Positions 12,131-20,572 of a stretch of DNA of 23,699 bases are shown in pieces. The stretch is from positions 1-23,699 of the forward strand of contig CAAETD010000029.1 of NCBI GenBank assembly GCA_900758885.1, given 5' to 3'. Every line of letters starts with the position of its first letter. The stretch's first letter is position 1. The notes beneath the pieces were generated by a model, which did not search any database, had not been told where the DNA came from, and saw only the letters and a list, made by a program, of their open reading frames with translations. This DNA comes from an uncultured Collinsella sp. (GTDB taxonomy: Bacteria; Actinomycetota; Coriobacteriia; Coriobacteriales; Coriobacteriaceae). The position numbers were made by a program, and so were the translations under genes.

Positions 12131-12814
12131 CTACTTATCGTCGGGCTCGGTGACGCGCTTGGTAAACGAGAGCTTGGACTCCTTACCCGTCATGAGCTTT
12201 TTGATGTTCGCACGATGGGCCCACACCACGGTGATGCCGATCATCGCCATGCAGAATTTGAGACCTAGGCTGCTGTACGGAAAGACCGCGCAGGCAGCGA
12301 TGGGAAGACCAATGGCGGCGGCAAGCGAGCCCACCGACACGTACTTGGTGATGGCGACGGCCACGATAAACATGCCCAGCAGCGACAGGCCAATAGGCCA
12401 GTACCAGGCGAGGATGACACCCAGACCAACTGCGATACCCTTGCCGCCGTGGAAGTTGAGATAGGGCGAGAAGATATGGCCCCACACGGCTGCCAGGCAA
12501 ATGACGCCGAGCATCCAGTCGCCGGGGGCTCCAGGCGCCATAATGTTCGGTGGAAAGCCATAGCCCACGCTCGCGATGAGTGGACGCGCGATAAGGACGC
12601 AGATGGCGCCCTTAAGGCAGTCGAGCAGCAGCGTGAGTGCGGCCACCTTGGGGCCGGCCACGCGCAGTGCGTTGGTGGTGCCGATGTTGCCGGAGCCCGC
12701 CTTGCGAATGTCGGTGTGGTTGAACACGCGGCCCAGGATAAGGCCAAACGGAATCGCCCCGATAAAGAACGAGACCACGGCGCAGATGGCGGTCAGCAGA
12801 ATCGGATTATGCAT
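12131..12814 (-). CDS. plsY: Acyl-phosphate:glycerol-3-phosphate acyltransferase
   Basis: PlsY is an integral membrane enzyme that transfers the acyl group of acyl-phosphate to glycerol 3-phosphate, giving lysophosphatidic acid. The start MHNPILL at 12814 is preferred, with AAGGAG 7 nt upstream; the frame stays open 16 codons further without a good site. The 227-aa product has about five transmembrane helices and the three conserved loops: GSGNIGTTNALR, the HGGKGIAVGLG region and the VWAHRANIKKL part near the end. The first eight bases overlap the end of der, indicating coupling. The C-terminus ends in a short charged tail (KRVTEPDDK). Confidence 0.96.
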   Translation of the reverse strand: MHNPILLTAICAVVSFFIGAIPFGLILGRVFNHTDIRKAGSGNIGTTNALRVAGPKVAALTLLLDCLKGAICVLIARPLIASVGYGFPPNIMAPGAPGDWMLGVICLAAVWGHIFSPYLNFHGGKGIAVGLGVILAWYWPIGLSLLGMFIVAVAITKYVSVGSLAAAIGLPIAACAVFPYSSLGLKFCMAMIGITVVWAHRANIKKLMTGKESKLSFTKRVTEPDDK

Positions 12815-14141
12815 CCTTTTGCTCCTTCTTCCTAAAGAAGAGTCGAATGGGCGTGCCGGCAAAGTCGAAGGTCGAGCGCATGCGGTTCTCGACGTAGCGC
12901 TGATAGGTGTCGTTGACCAGATCGCTGTGGTTGACGAAGAACGTGAACGTCGGCGGGTTGACGCCCGTCTGGGTCACGTAGTGCATGCGCAGGCGGCGCT
13001 TGCCGTCCACCACGGTATGACCGAACTCGCGCAGGTCGGTGAGGAACGTGTTGAGGCGCGAGGTGCTGATCTTTTGCGAGCGCGTCTTTTCGGCGGCGTC
13101 GACCATCGCCCAGATCTTCTCGACGCTGCGGCCGGTCAGGGCAGAGATGCGCAGGTACTGGGCCCAGGGAGCCATGACGCCCAGACGGCGGTCGATGGTC
13201 TCCATGCAGGCCTCGCGCTTGCGGTCATCGTCGAGCAAGTCCCACTTGTTGAGCAGTACGACGATGGCGCAGCCGCGCTCGATGGCAAGACCCATGACCT
13301 TCTGGTCCTGCTCGGTAACACCCACGGAGGCGTCGACGACGAGCAGCGCCACGTCGGCGCGGTCGATGGCGCGCAGGCCGCGGACCATGGAGTAGTACTC
13401 GATGTTCTCGTACACGGTGCTCTTCTTGCGGATGCCCGCGGTATCGACCATGCGGTAGTGCTTGCCGTTGCGTTCGACGACCGTATCGATGGCGTCGCGC
13501 GTGGTGCCGGCAATGTTGGACACGATGGAGCGGTCGGCGCCCAGGATGCGGTTGAACAGCGAGGACTTACCGGCGTTGGGGCGGCCGATGATGGCCACGT
13601 TCAGCGCATCGGGGAACTCGTCGGCGACCTCGTCCTCTTCCTCCGGAAGCAGGGCCACGATGTCGTCGAGCAGGTCGCCCGTGCCGTGGCCGTGCAGGGC
13701 CGAGAGCGGCGTGGGCTCGCCGATACCGAGCGAATAGAACTCCCAGATGCTGTCGTTCTCGCGATCGGGGTTGTCGAGCTTGTTCACCAGCAGAAAGACC
13801 GGCTTGTCGCAGCGCTTGAGCATGCGAGCGACCGACTCGTCCTCCTCGGTGACGCCGGTGCGGCCGTCGACCACAAACAGGATGACGGCGGCTTCCTCGG
13901 CGGCGGTGAGGGCCTGGTCGCGAATGGACGTGGCGAAGACGTCATCGCTCTTGAGCGGCTCGATGCCGCCCGTGTCGACGATTGTGAACTCGCGGCCGTT
14001 CCAATCGGCCGTGTGGTACGAGCGGTCGCGCGTGACGCCGCGGGACTCATGGACGATGGCGTCCGAGGTCTGGGCCAGGCGGTTAACGAGCGTGGACTTG
14101 CCCACGTTGGGGCGTCCGACGACGGCGACGATAGGTTTCAT
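12807..14141 (-). CDS. der: Ribosome biogenesis GTPase Der (EngA)
   Basis: Der has two tandem GTPase domains and a KH-like C-terminal domain and acts in assembly of the 50S subunit. The start is M at 14141, with AAAGGAGAG upstream; a 57-codon extension of the frame is a shadow of the neighbouring gene. The 444-aa protein shows G1 GRPNVGKS (9-16), G3 DTGG (56-59) and G4 NKLD (120-123) in domain 1. Domain 2 has GRPNAGKSS (186-194), DTAG and NKWD. The C-terminal region ends RLFFRKKEQKDA. All motifs are intact. An acidic inter-domain linker (PEEEDEVADEF) is normal for the family. It lies between the DUF512 radical SAM gene and plsY. Confidence 0.97.
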   Translation of the reverse strand: MKPIVAVVGRPNVGKSTLVNRLAQTSDAIVHESRGVTRDRSYHTADWNGREFTIVDTGGIEPLKSDDVFATSIRDQALTAAEEAAVILFVVDGRTGVTEEDESVARMLKRCDKPVFLLVNKLDNPDRENDSIWEFYSLGIGEPTPLSALHGHGTGDLLDDIVALLPEEEDEVADEFPDALNVAIIGRPNAGKSSLFNRILGADRSIVSNIAGTTRDAIDTVVERNGKHYRMVDTAGIRKKSTVYENIEYYSMVRGLRAIDRADVALLVVDASVGVTEQDQKVMGLAIERGCAIVVLLNKWDLLDDDRKREACMETIDRRLGVMAPWAQYLRISALTGRSVEKIWAMVDAAEKTRSQKISTSRLNTFLTDLREFGHTVVDGKRRLRMHYVTQTGVNPPTFTFFVNHSDLVNDTYQRYVENRMRSTFDFAGTPIRLFFRKKEQKDA

Positions 14142-14151
14142 CTGCTCTCCT

Positions 14152-15594
14152 TTAATGGGTAGGGTCAGTGGAAGTGTTAGAGTCTGCGGGCACAATGCCA
14201 AGGATGCGCTCCAGGGTATCGAGCAGCTCATGCGGCATGGTCGACACCACATGAACCTCGGCGCCGCGACTGGTAAGGCTTGCGAGTAAATCGTCACGAT
14301 GATACTCGTCAAGCGTCATGCCGTCAGCGTTGAACATGAGCTTAGGCACAAAGAGCATAACCCCCGACAGGTCTTGGGGTAGCTGCTCCAGAATGTCACA
14401 CGCGACGATGAGGCCGGTCACGTCCACGTTGCCGCCAAAGTAGCGGTTCTTGATGGCCGTGACAGTGCCGGCGAGTCCCTGGGGTGACTCCACAAAGCGG
14501 GCCACCGTGTCGCGTGCGCTGGCGCCCGAGAGGCACAGCAGGTGCTGGCCACGGGCGGCGACGGCATCGCGGACGCGGGCCAGTCGCTCGGCATCGGTAG
14601 CCAGCACGTCGTCGGTCTCGTCCAGATACGAGCGGATCATGCCGATGCCGTCGTAGTACTGCGGGTAACCGTCGTAAAAGTCTGCCTCGGGAGGATCGAT
14701 GCCGGCGTCCAGATAGAACTCGTCGCTCATCTGGAAGGTGTGGCGGCCAAAGCGCTCATAGGCGCGGTCCTGGAACGGTCGGATCATGGCAATGGTCTCG
14801 CGCGCTAGCTCGGGCTTGTCGCTGTAGGACCAGCTAAAGCGGTTTTGATGCTTGGTAAAACCGAGCGGCACAATGCCCAGGCTGGTGATTTGCTCGTGCT
14901 CCTCGCAAAAGCGCAGGGTCTTTTCCAGCTCCTCGCCGTCGTTCATGCCGGGGCACAGCACAATCTGCGCGTGAATCTCGATGCCGGCCGCCATGATGGC
15001 CTCGAGCACGTCCATGCCGCGCTGGGCATTGCGGCCCATCATGCGGCGGCGGACGTCGGGGCTTACGGCGTGGACCGACACGTTCATGGGGCTCATGTTA
15101 CGCTCGATGACGTTTTGCACGTCCTCGTCGGAGAGGTTCGTGAGCGTGACAAAGTTGCCCTGCAAAAAGCTCAGGCGGTAGTCGTCATCGCGAATATAGA
15201 GCGTTGAGCGGCCGCCCTTGGGGAGCATCGTCATAAAGCAGAACACGCAGGCGTTTACGCAGGTACGCATGCCATCGAAGATGGGGCCATCGAACTCAAG
15301 GCCCCAGTCCTCTCCTGGGAAGCGGTCGAGCTCGACGGAGGTGACGGTGTTGTCGCGCGGATCGAAAACCTCCAGGTCGACGGTATCATCGTCGGCCTCC
15401 CAGAGCCATACGATCATGTCGGTAAGCTGCTTACCGTTGACCGCGAGCACGCGCATGCCCGGCTCGATGCCCACATCCCATGCGGGCGATTCGGGACGCA
15501 CGTTCTTAACGAGCGCGCCCTCACCCGGCTCGGGGTCGCGGCTGCGCCCGTAATCGGCCACCTCGGCGGCGTATGCGGGTACGGTCTGGTCCAT
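14152..15594 (-). CDS. DUF512 radical SAM-like protein with N-terminal PDZ-like domain
   Basis: This 480-aa protein belongs to the DUF512 / COG1625 Fe-S oxidoreductase family; its reaction is unknown. Residues about 26-95 form a PDZ-like domain (ALVKNVRPESPAWDVGIEPG). A C-x3-C-x2-C radical SAM cluster motif (CVNACVFC, C112, C116, C119) follows, then NVSVHAVSPDVRRRMM, and the DUF512 C-terminal domain with FQMSDEFYLDAG and GTVTAIKNRYFGGNVDVTGL. The start at 15594 lies 2 nt after the ispH stop, so its rather distant AAGGAG is probably helped by coupling; the frame upstream to 15759 is a shadow of ispH. The gene is commonly next to der in clostridia and relatives, hinting at a link with translation or ribosome assembly. 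Confidence 0.9.
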   Translation of the reverse strand: MDQTVPAYAAEVADYGRSRDPEPGEGALVKNVRPESPAWDVGIEPGMRVLAVNGKQLTDMIVWLWEADDDTVDLEVFDPRDNTVTSVELDRFPGEDWGLEFDGPIFDGMRTCVNACVFCFMTMLPKGGRSTLYIRDDDYRLSFLQGNFVTLTNLSDEDVQNVIERNMSPMNVSVHAVSPDVRRRMMGRNAQRGMDVLEAIMAAGIEIHAQIVLCPGMNDGEELEKTLRFCEEHEQITSLGIVPLGFTKHQNRFSWSYSDKPELARETIAMIRPFQDRAYERFGRHTFQMSDEFYLDAGIDPPEADFYDGYPQYYDGIGMIRSYLDETDDVLATDAERLARVRDAVAARGQHLLCLSGASARDTVARFVESPQGLAGTVTAIKNRYFGGNVDVTGLIVACDILEQLPQDLSGVMLFVPKLMFNADGMTLDEYHRDDLLASLTSRGAEVHVVSTMPHELLDTLERILGIVPADSNTSTDPTH

Positions 15595-15596
15595 GG

Positions 15597-16496
15597 TTAG
15601 CGGCAAAGCTCCTTGATGCGCGTGACGGCGCGTTCGATGTGTTCTTGTGGGGTGGAGGCTCCGGCAGTGATGCCGATGTGGTGAGCGTCGGTAAACCACG
15701 CGGCCTGGAGCTCGGAAGCTTCCTCGATGTGATACGTGCGCTCGCAGGCGTCTGCGCAAATCTGCGCCAGGCGGCGGGTGTTGCCCGAGTTCTTGCCGCC
15801 CACCACGACCATGCAGTCGCAGCGGTTGGCAAGTGTGGCTGCTGCCTGTTGACGCTCACTCGTGGCGGCGCAGATGGTGTTTATCACACGCAGCTCCTGC
15901 ACGCGCGTGGTGATAGCGGCCACGACTTCGGCGAGATTCTGCGCGGTCTGAGTGGTCTGCACAACGAGGCCCACCTTGCCCTTGAGCGACAGGGCATCGA
16001 TGTCGGCGGCACAGCTCACGACCTGCGCATCATTGCCGGCGTGGCCCAGAATGCCCTCGACCTCGGGGTGACCCGGCTCGCCTACGACCACCACGCGGTA
16101 GCCCTCGCGCACCAGGCGCTCGGCGGCCACGTGGACCTTCTTCACGTAGGGGCACGTGGCGTCGACCACGTTGAGGCCGCGCTCGCGAGCGGAATCGATG
16201 ACCTGCGGCACCACGCCGTGGGCGCGGATGATCACGGTGCCGGATGTGGCGTCGTCCAAGGTGTCGGCCAGACCTACGCCTGCCTCGGCGAGCTCGCGCA
16301 CCACGATGGGGTTATGGATGAGCGGACCCAAAGTATGGACCTGAGTGCACTCCCCTGCCTGCGGTGCGGCGGCCAGCGCCATATCGAGCGCACGCTGTAC
16401 GCCGTAGCAAGTGCCGGCGTGGGCGGCGATCTCGATGGTAGGCGCGGTGGCCTGGTCGGACGCAGTCGTGGCGATGTTTGTCGCGTTCTCGCTCAT
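15597..16496 (-). CDS. ispH: 4-hydroxy-3-methylbut-2-enyl diphosphate reductase
   Basis: IspH carries out the last step of the MEP pathway, reducing HMBPP to isopentenyl and dimethylallyl diphosphate with a [4Fe-4S] cluster. The start MSENA at 16496 is chosen since it follows the plsC stop by 2 nt; ten further codons upstream overlap plsC. The 299-aa protein has the three cluster cysteines: GTCYGVQRAL (C30), DATCPYVKK (C115) and INTICAATSERQ (C209). The substrate-binding RAHGV and GHPEVEGI are also present, as is VGGKNSGNTRRL near the end. The N-terminus carries about 20 extra alanine/threonine-rich residues before the core. The ribosome binding site is weak, so coupling with plsC is likely. 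Confidence 0.96.
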   Translation of the reverse strand: MSENATNIATTASDQATAPTIEIAAHAGTCYGVQRALDMALAAAPQAGECTQVHTLGPLIHNPIVVRELAEAGVGLADTLDDATSGTVIIRAHGVVPQVIDSARERGLNVVDATCPYVKKVHVAAERLVREGYRVVVVGEPGHPEVEGILGHAGNDAQVVSCAADIDALSLKGKVGLVVQTTQTAQNLAEVVAAITTRVQELRVINTICAATSERQQAAATLANRCDCMVVVGGKNSGNTRRLAQICADACERTYHIEEASELQAAWFTDAHHIGITAGASTPQEHIERAVTRIKELCR

Positions 16497-16498
16497 GG

Positions 16499-17227
16499 CT
16501 AAAACCTGCCCGGATGTTCGTCGCACAGCTCGTCTCGCATGGCGTAGACGCGGTTCATGGCCTCGGACTCAAACCATTCCAGGCGCTCCGTGCGCTTAAG
16601 CCCGGCCGGTGCGTCGGAAAGCGAGACGGCCTTGCCGGCGCGGATCCAGCACTTCTTGGGACGCATGATCTTTTTGCCCGCGGGCGTGATGTCGGACCAG
16701 CCGCAGATGGCGAGCGGGTTCACAGGTGCCTTGCCCATCTGAGCGATGAGCGCAAAACCGCCGTGGACCTCTGGTTTGATCTCGCGCGAGCGGATGCGCG
16801 TGCCCTCGGGGAAGATCAGGACGTCCTCGCCGCGTTGCAGCGCATGCTGAGCGGCGCGCAGGCACTTCATATCTGCAGTACCACGCTCCACGGGGATGCC
16901 GCCTACGCGGCTAAAGGCCCAGCGCACAATCTTGCTCTTGGCGAACTCGGACTTAAAGATGGGACGAATGCGGCGCCCCCCAAAGAACAGCGCCGTCTCC
17001 ACGGCCAAGAGCTCGGCCATCGAGGTGTGGTTGCAGATGACCACGCTTCCGCGGCCGTCCTGGCGCTCAAACAGCAGATTGGCATCCTCGACCTTCCAAC
17101 GCCACATGAGCTTGGAGAAGGCCCAAAGGATGGCCATGACTACGACGACGGTGCCGCGGATGAGTGCTGGGAACTCTGCATAAGGAGCGTTGTAATAATC
17201 CTCGGGCGTCTGCTTAAACAGGCGCAT
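16499..17227 (-). CDS. plsC: 1-acyl-sn-glycerol-3-phosphate acyltransferase
   Basis: It acylates lysophosphatidic acid to phosphatidic acid at the membrane. The 242-aa protein has one hydrophobic segment (about 24-42) and the acyltransferase blocks: NHTSMAE (H67), GGIPVERG (about 109-116) and FPEGTR (139-144). The first block is unusual: the catalytic HX4D motif reads H-T-S-M-A-E, so the charge-relay aspartate is replaced by glutamate (E72). A positively charged DELCDEHPGRF tail is not part of the core fold. AAAGGAGG gives a very strong ribosome binding site at the start, 3 nt after the cmk stop. Together with PlsY and GpsA from the same operon it completes phosphatidic acid synthesis. Confidence 0.93.
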   Translation of the reverse strand: MRLFKQTPEDYYNAPYAEFPALIRGTVVVVMAILWAFSKLMWRWKVEDANLLFERQDGRGSVVICNHTSMAELLAVETALFFGGRRIRPIFKSEFAKSKIVRWAFSRVGGIPVERGTADMKCLRAAQHALQRGEDVLIFPEGTRIRSREIKPEVHGGFALIAQMGKAPVNPLAICGWSDITPAGKKIMRPKKCWIRAGKAVSLSDAPAGLKRTERLEWFESEAMNRVYAMRDELCDEHPGRF

Positions 17228-17230
17228 GGG

Positions 17231-17917
17231 CTACCTCCTTTGGTTGATAAGGTCCTCGATTATCGAGACGACCTCGTCGATGGTGTGGGCGGTGGAGTCG
17301 ACGTGCACGGCGTCCTCGGCGGGCACGAGCGGGGCGACCTCGCGGCTACTGTCGAGCTTGTCGCGCTGCTTAAGGGCGTCGAGGGTCTCGTCGACCTCGG
17401 CTTCGAGCTGCTCGGACGTGAGCGGCTGGGCATCGTTTTGGTGACGCTGCAGCACGCGGCGGCGGGCGCGCTCGCGCGGGTCGGCGGTCAGGAAGACCTT
17501 GACCTGCGCGTTAGGGAACACGACGGTTCCGATGTCGCGACCCTCGGCCACGATATCGCGGTCCTCGGCTGCGCGGCGCTGGTGGATGAGCATGGCGGCG
17601 CGCACGCCCGGGTAGGCCGAGACCTTGGACACGTTGGCGTCGACCTGCGGGGTGCGGATGGCGGCCGATGCGTCCTTGCCGTCGATGGTCAGGCGCGTGT
17701 CCTCGCCGGTACCGTTGGTAAAGCGGATCTCGATGTGCTCGGCGAGGGCGTCGATGGCCGCCTCGTCGTCCAGGTCGATGCCGCGATCGAGCGCGGCGAA
17801 GGTGACGGCGCGGTACATAGCGCCCGTGTCGAGCTTGTTAAAGCCCAGCTGGCGGGCTATCTCCTTGGCGATAGTGGACTTGCCGGAACCGGCGGGGCCG
17901 TCGATGGCGACGATCAT
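17231..17917 (-). CDS. cmk: Cytidylate kinase
   Basis: It phosphorylates CMP and dCMP with ATP, feeding CTP for RNA and for CDP-diacylglycerol phospholipid synthesis. The 228-aa protein starts MIVAIDGPAGSGKST with the P-loop at residues 7-15, then KLDTGAMYRAVT, the CMP-binding EGRDIGTVVFPNA, and the lid RERARRR. Length and motifs are standard. The ATG at 17917 has AAAGGAAG 6 nt upstream. It is 66 nt after the rluB-like gene, the widest gap before the following eleven genes, so a promoter for the operon might lie there, though none is clear. It precedes plsC by 3 nt. Confidence 0.96.
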   Translation of the reverse strand: MIVAIDGPAGSGKSTIAKEIARQLGFNKLDTGAMYRAVTFAALDRGIDLDDEAAIDALAEHIEIRFTNGTGEDTRLTIDGKDASAAIRTPQVDANVSKVSAYPGVRAAMLIHQRRAAEDRDIVAEGRDIGTVVFPNAQVKVFLTADPRERARRRVLQRHQNDAQPLTSEQLEAEVDETLDALKQRDKLDSSREVAPLVPAEDAVHVDSTAHTIDEVVSIIEDLINQRR

Positions 17918-17983
17918 ACAATGCTTCCTTTCGGTGGTTGACGTGCTGGTATGGTTCGCTGGCGTTGGGGCGCGGCAGGTTGC

Positions 17984-18949
17984 CTAGCCCGTGTAGCGCT
18001 CGCGGTAGGTGTTGCGCTTGGGCGCGGAGCCGTGGCTGCCGTGGTGACGCGTGCGGCTGGCGGGCGTGTCTTGGGGCTTGCCGCCGTTGCGCTTGGAGCT
18101 CGCCAGCTTGGGCGGGATGCCGCCGGCCTTGAGGATCTGCACCTCGCGGTTGGTGAGCTCGCGCCACGAGCCCTTGGCCACGTCCTTGAGCTCCAGGCCG
18201 GCAAAGTTGCAGCGGTGCAGACGGATTACCGGATGGTGAATCTTGCTCAGCATGCGCTTGACCTGGTTCTTGCGTCCCTCGCGGATGATGACCTCCACGG
18301 CGGTGGTGCCGGGCTTGATACCTTGCGGAGCCACGGCCTCGGCCTCGCGCGCACTGATGACGCGGCAGATGGCCGGCTGGCACAGGCCATCGTCGAGCTC
18401 GATGCCGCGGCGGAGCGGTTCTAGATCGCGGTCGGTCAGCTGTCCGTCCACGAGCGCCTGGTAGGTCTTATAGACATGCTTGCTGGGGTGCAGCAGGTCC
18501 TGCGATAGGTCGCCGTCGGTGGTAAAGAGCAAAAGGCCCGTGGTGTCGCGGTCCAGGCGACCTACCGGGAAAAGTCCCGGAAAGCGGTCGCGGGGGACCA
18601 GGTCGGCCACGCAAGGGCGCTCCTGCGGGTCGCTCATGGTGGTGAGGTAGCCGGTCGGCTTGTAGAGCATCAAGTACACGGCGCCCTGGTTGAGCTTTAC
18701 GGGCATGCCGTCGACCTCGATGTGATCGCGGTCGACATCGACCTTGGTGCCCAGTTCGGTCGCGACCTCGCCGTTGACGGTCACGCGGCCGGCGGTCATC
18801 AGGTCCTCCGAGCCACGGCGGCTCGCCACGCCCGCGCGCGCTAAAAAGCGCTGCAGGCGCATGGTGTGCGGATAGACGGGCTGGGCGTCGGTGGCGGGTA
18901 CTGCGTTGCCCATGGCGCGCGTCTCCCCTACTTCGTTAGTCCTCGTCAT
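17984..18949 (-). CDS. rluB: rRNA pseudouridine synthase, RluB/RsuA family
   Basis: It isomerises a specific uridine in rRNA to pseudouridine. The protein (321 aa from 18949) has an N-terminal S4 RNA-binding domain (MRLQRFLARAGVASRRGSED and on to DHIEVDG). The catalytic domain follows, with VGRLDRDTTGLLLFTTDGDL, whose GRLD aspartate is catalytic, then YKTYQALV and REGRKNQVKRML. The C-terminal 40 residues are a disordered, strongly basic tail with histidine and arginine (SRTRHHGSHGS), likely to aid RNA binding. The start is uncertain: ATG 18949 has GGAGG 6 nt upstream and overlaps scpB by 14 nt, while ATG 18913 has GGGGAG 6 nt upstream and no overlap. Position beside scpA-scpB is the usual order in Gram-positives. 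Confidence 0.9.
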   Translation of the reverse strand: MTRTNEVGETRAMGNAVPATDAQPVYPHTMRLQRFLARAGVASRRGSEDLMTAGRVTVNGEVATELGTKVDVDRDHIEVDGMPVKLNQGAVYLMLYKPTGYLTTMSDPQERPCVADLVPRDRFPGLFPVGRLDRDTTGLLLFTTDGDLSQDLLHPSKHVYKTYQALVDGQLTDRDLEPLRRGIELDDGLCQPAICRVISAREAEAVAPQGIKPGTTAVEVIIREGRKNQVKRMLSKIHHPVIRLHRCNFAGLELKDVAKGSWRELTNREVQILKAGGIPPKLASSKRNGGKPQDTPASRTRHHGSHGSAPKRNTYRERYTG

Positions 18950-19664
18950 GCAAATCCTCCGAGGTCTCGTCGACGACCAGGGTCTCCAAGTTCTCGACTG
19001 CCTCAACATCTACAACATCGGTATCGAGCAGTTCGCGCTCTTCGTCTAAGTCCTCGGCTTGCTCCTCGAGCGTGGACTGAATACTGCGGCCGCTCAGACG
19101 CTCGCGGATAAACTGGCGCGACTGCTCGTCTGGGGCAAACTGCTCCAGGTCGGGCAGGTCGCGGGTGGAGCGCAGGCCGAACTTTTCCAAGAAGGCGTTG
19201 GTCGTGCCGTAGTTGATGGCTTGACCGCGCTGGGGGTCGCGGCCGAGCTCGCGCACCAGACCTTTGTCTACGAGTGACGCGATGACGCCGTCGGAATTAA
19301 CGCCGCGGATGCCCTTGACCACCTCGCGCGTCACGGGCTGGTGGTATGCGATGACGGCCAGGGTTTCGAGCGCCGCCTGCGACAGCTTTTGCGTGTCCCA
19401 GCTCAGAACATAGGCCTCGACCACGTCGTGGTAGGCGGGATGCGTAAACAGGCGCCAGCCGCCGGCGACCTCGCGCAGCTGAAAGCCGCGGTTGGCCTCC
19501 TCGTACTCAACCTTGAGCTCGGCGAGCAGCGACGCGCACTCGCCGGGGGCGATATCCAGCGCGCCTGCCAGCGCGGGCGCGCTCACCGGGTCGCTCGACA
19601 CCAGCAGCAGTGCCTCGAGGGCTCCTTTGAGGCTGTTTGCCTCCAGCGTGGAAAGGGTTGACAT
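18936..19664 (-). CDS. scpB: Segregation and condensation protein B
   Basis: ScpB is a winged-helix (kite) subunit of the SMC-ScpAB condensin complex, which binds ScpA and helps fold and separate chromosomes. The 242-aa product has NSLKGALEALLLVSSDPVSA, the typical opening. The conserved TLAVIAYHQPVTREVVKGIRG segment and LVDKGLVRELGRDPQRGQAI follow, with YGTTNAFLEKFGL at the end of the second winged helix. An acidic C-terminal tail rich in D and E (about 205-242) follows. AGGAG lies 9 nt before the start and the gene begins 11 nt after scpA, so the two are co-expressed, as their complex requires. No SMC gene is in the window. Confidence 0.96.
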   Translation of the reverse strand: MSTLSTLEANSLKGALEALLLVSSDPVSAPALAGALDIAPGECASLLAELKVEYEEANRGFQLREVAGGWRLFTHPAYHDVVEAYVLSWDTQKLSQAALETLAVIAYHQPVTREVVKGIRGVNSDGVIASLVDKGLVRELGRDPQRGQAINYGTTNAFLEKFGLRSTRDLPDLEQFAPDEQSRQFIRERLSGRSIQSTLEEQAEDLDEERELLDTDVVDVEAVENLETLVVDETSEDLHDED

Positions 19665-19675
19665 GGTTGCGGCTC

Positions 19676-20488
19676 CTATTCGGTGAGCTCGGGGCCCTCG
19701 CCGGGCACATAGGCCTCGGCGCCCTCGACTCGGTTGATGCGGATGGTTCCGAAGATCTTGTCCTGGCTCAGCGTAAGCGAGCCGCGCTTGGCGAGCTCCA
19801 GCATGGCCAGGAAGGTGACAACGAGCTGCTCGGTGGTGGCATCGCCGTCCAGCAGCTCGCGGAAAGTGCAGGTTTGGTGCGCCATGGTAAAGCGGTCGAC
19901 CGAGGCCACCGTCAGGTCGAGCGGCACGCGATGCGGCGCCACGTGCTCGGCCTCCAGCAGGAAGGTCTGTCGTTTGCCATCCAGGTCGGCACAGATAACG
20001 GCCAGACCGCGCAGGGTAATGCCGGCCAGATAGTCGGGCATTAGGCCCAAGAACTCGGGGTCGGGGCCGGCCACGCGCGGATGCATGCGGCTTTCGGCCT
20101 GCATGCGCGCACCGAGGGCCGCAGCCGCACCTTTAAACTGCTTGTAGGCAATCAGGCGCTGGATCAGGACCTCACGCAGGGCGTCGCCGTCGAGCGCGCT
20201 GAGTTCCTCGAGGTCTTCGTCGAACTCGCTATCGTCGTCATCGACTTTGCGCGGGGCCTCCTGCGGCACTAGAGAGGCAGCCTTGATGTCCAAAAGGGTT
20301 GCCGCCACCAGCAAAAAGTCGCTCGCCACGTCCAGGTCCAGCGCCTCAATGCGCTCTGCCTCGGCAAGGTACTGTTCGGCCACCTCGCTGATGGAGATGG
20401 CGCCGATATCTACTTTTTGGCGGGTTACCAGCTGCAGCAGCAGGTCGAACGGTCCGCTGTAGACCTGCGTCGACACGCGATACGACAT
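19676..20488 (-). CDS. scpA: Segregation and condensation protein A
   Basis: ScpA is the kleisin that bridges the SMC heads in the bacterial condensin. The 270-aa protein begins with the family hallmark FSGPFDLLLxLV variant, here VYSGPFDLLLQLVTRQKVDI, then ISISEVAEQYL and FLLVAATLLDIKAASLVP in the N-terminal SMC-binding part. An acidic linker (about 85-105) comes next, and a C-terminal winged-helix region ends VTFLAMLELAKRGSLTLSQD and FGTIRINR. The start at 20488 has a near-perfect AAAGGAGG ribosome binding site. An 84-nt gap from the upstream protease gene contains two short hairpins, so scpA may start its own transcript with scpB and rluB. Confidence 0.96.
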   Translation of the reverse strand: MSYRVSTQVYSGPFDLLLQLVTRQKVDIGAISISEVAEQYLAEAERIEALDLDVASDFLLVAATLLDIKAASLVPQEAPRKVDDDDSEFDEDLEELSALDGDALREVLIQRLIAYKQFKGAAAALGARMQAESRMHPRVAGPDPEFLGLMPDYLAGITLRGLAVICADLDGKRQTFLLEAEHVAPHRVPLDLTVASVDRFTMAHQTCTFRELLDGDATTEQLVVTFLAMLELAKRGSLTLSQDKIFGTIRINRVEGAEAYVPGEGPELTE

Positions 20489-20572
20489 CTTCGACCTCCT
20501 TTGACGGCGCCTTCGCGGCGCGGTTTGGGTGCATGTTCTGACCGTTATGCACGGTTGACCTGTAAGTTTACC

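Noticed and set aside
12450..14160. Long rightward open frames opposite plsY, der and other core genes (for example 12576-14162 and 16478-17941)
   Set aside because: They are antisense shadows caused by high-GC codon bias. The minus-strand genes have complete family motifs and good ribosome binding sites.
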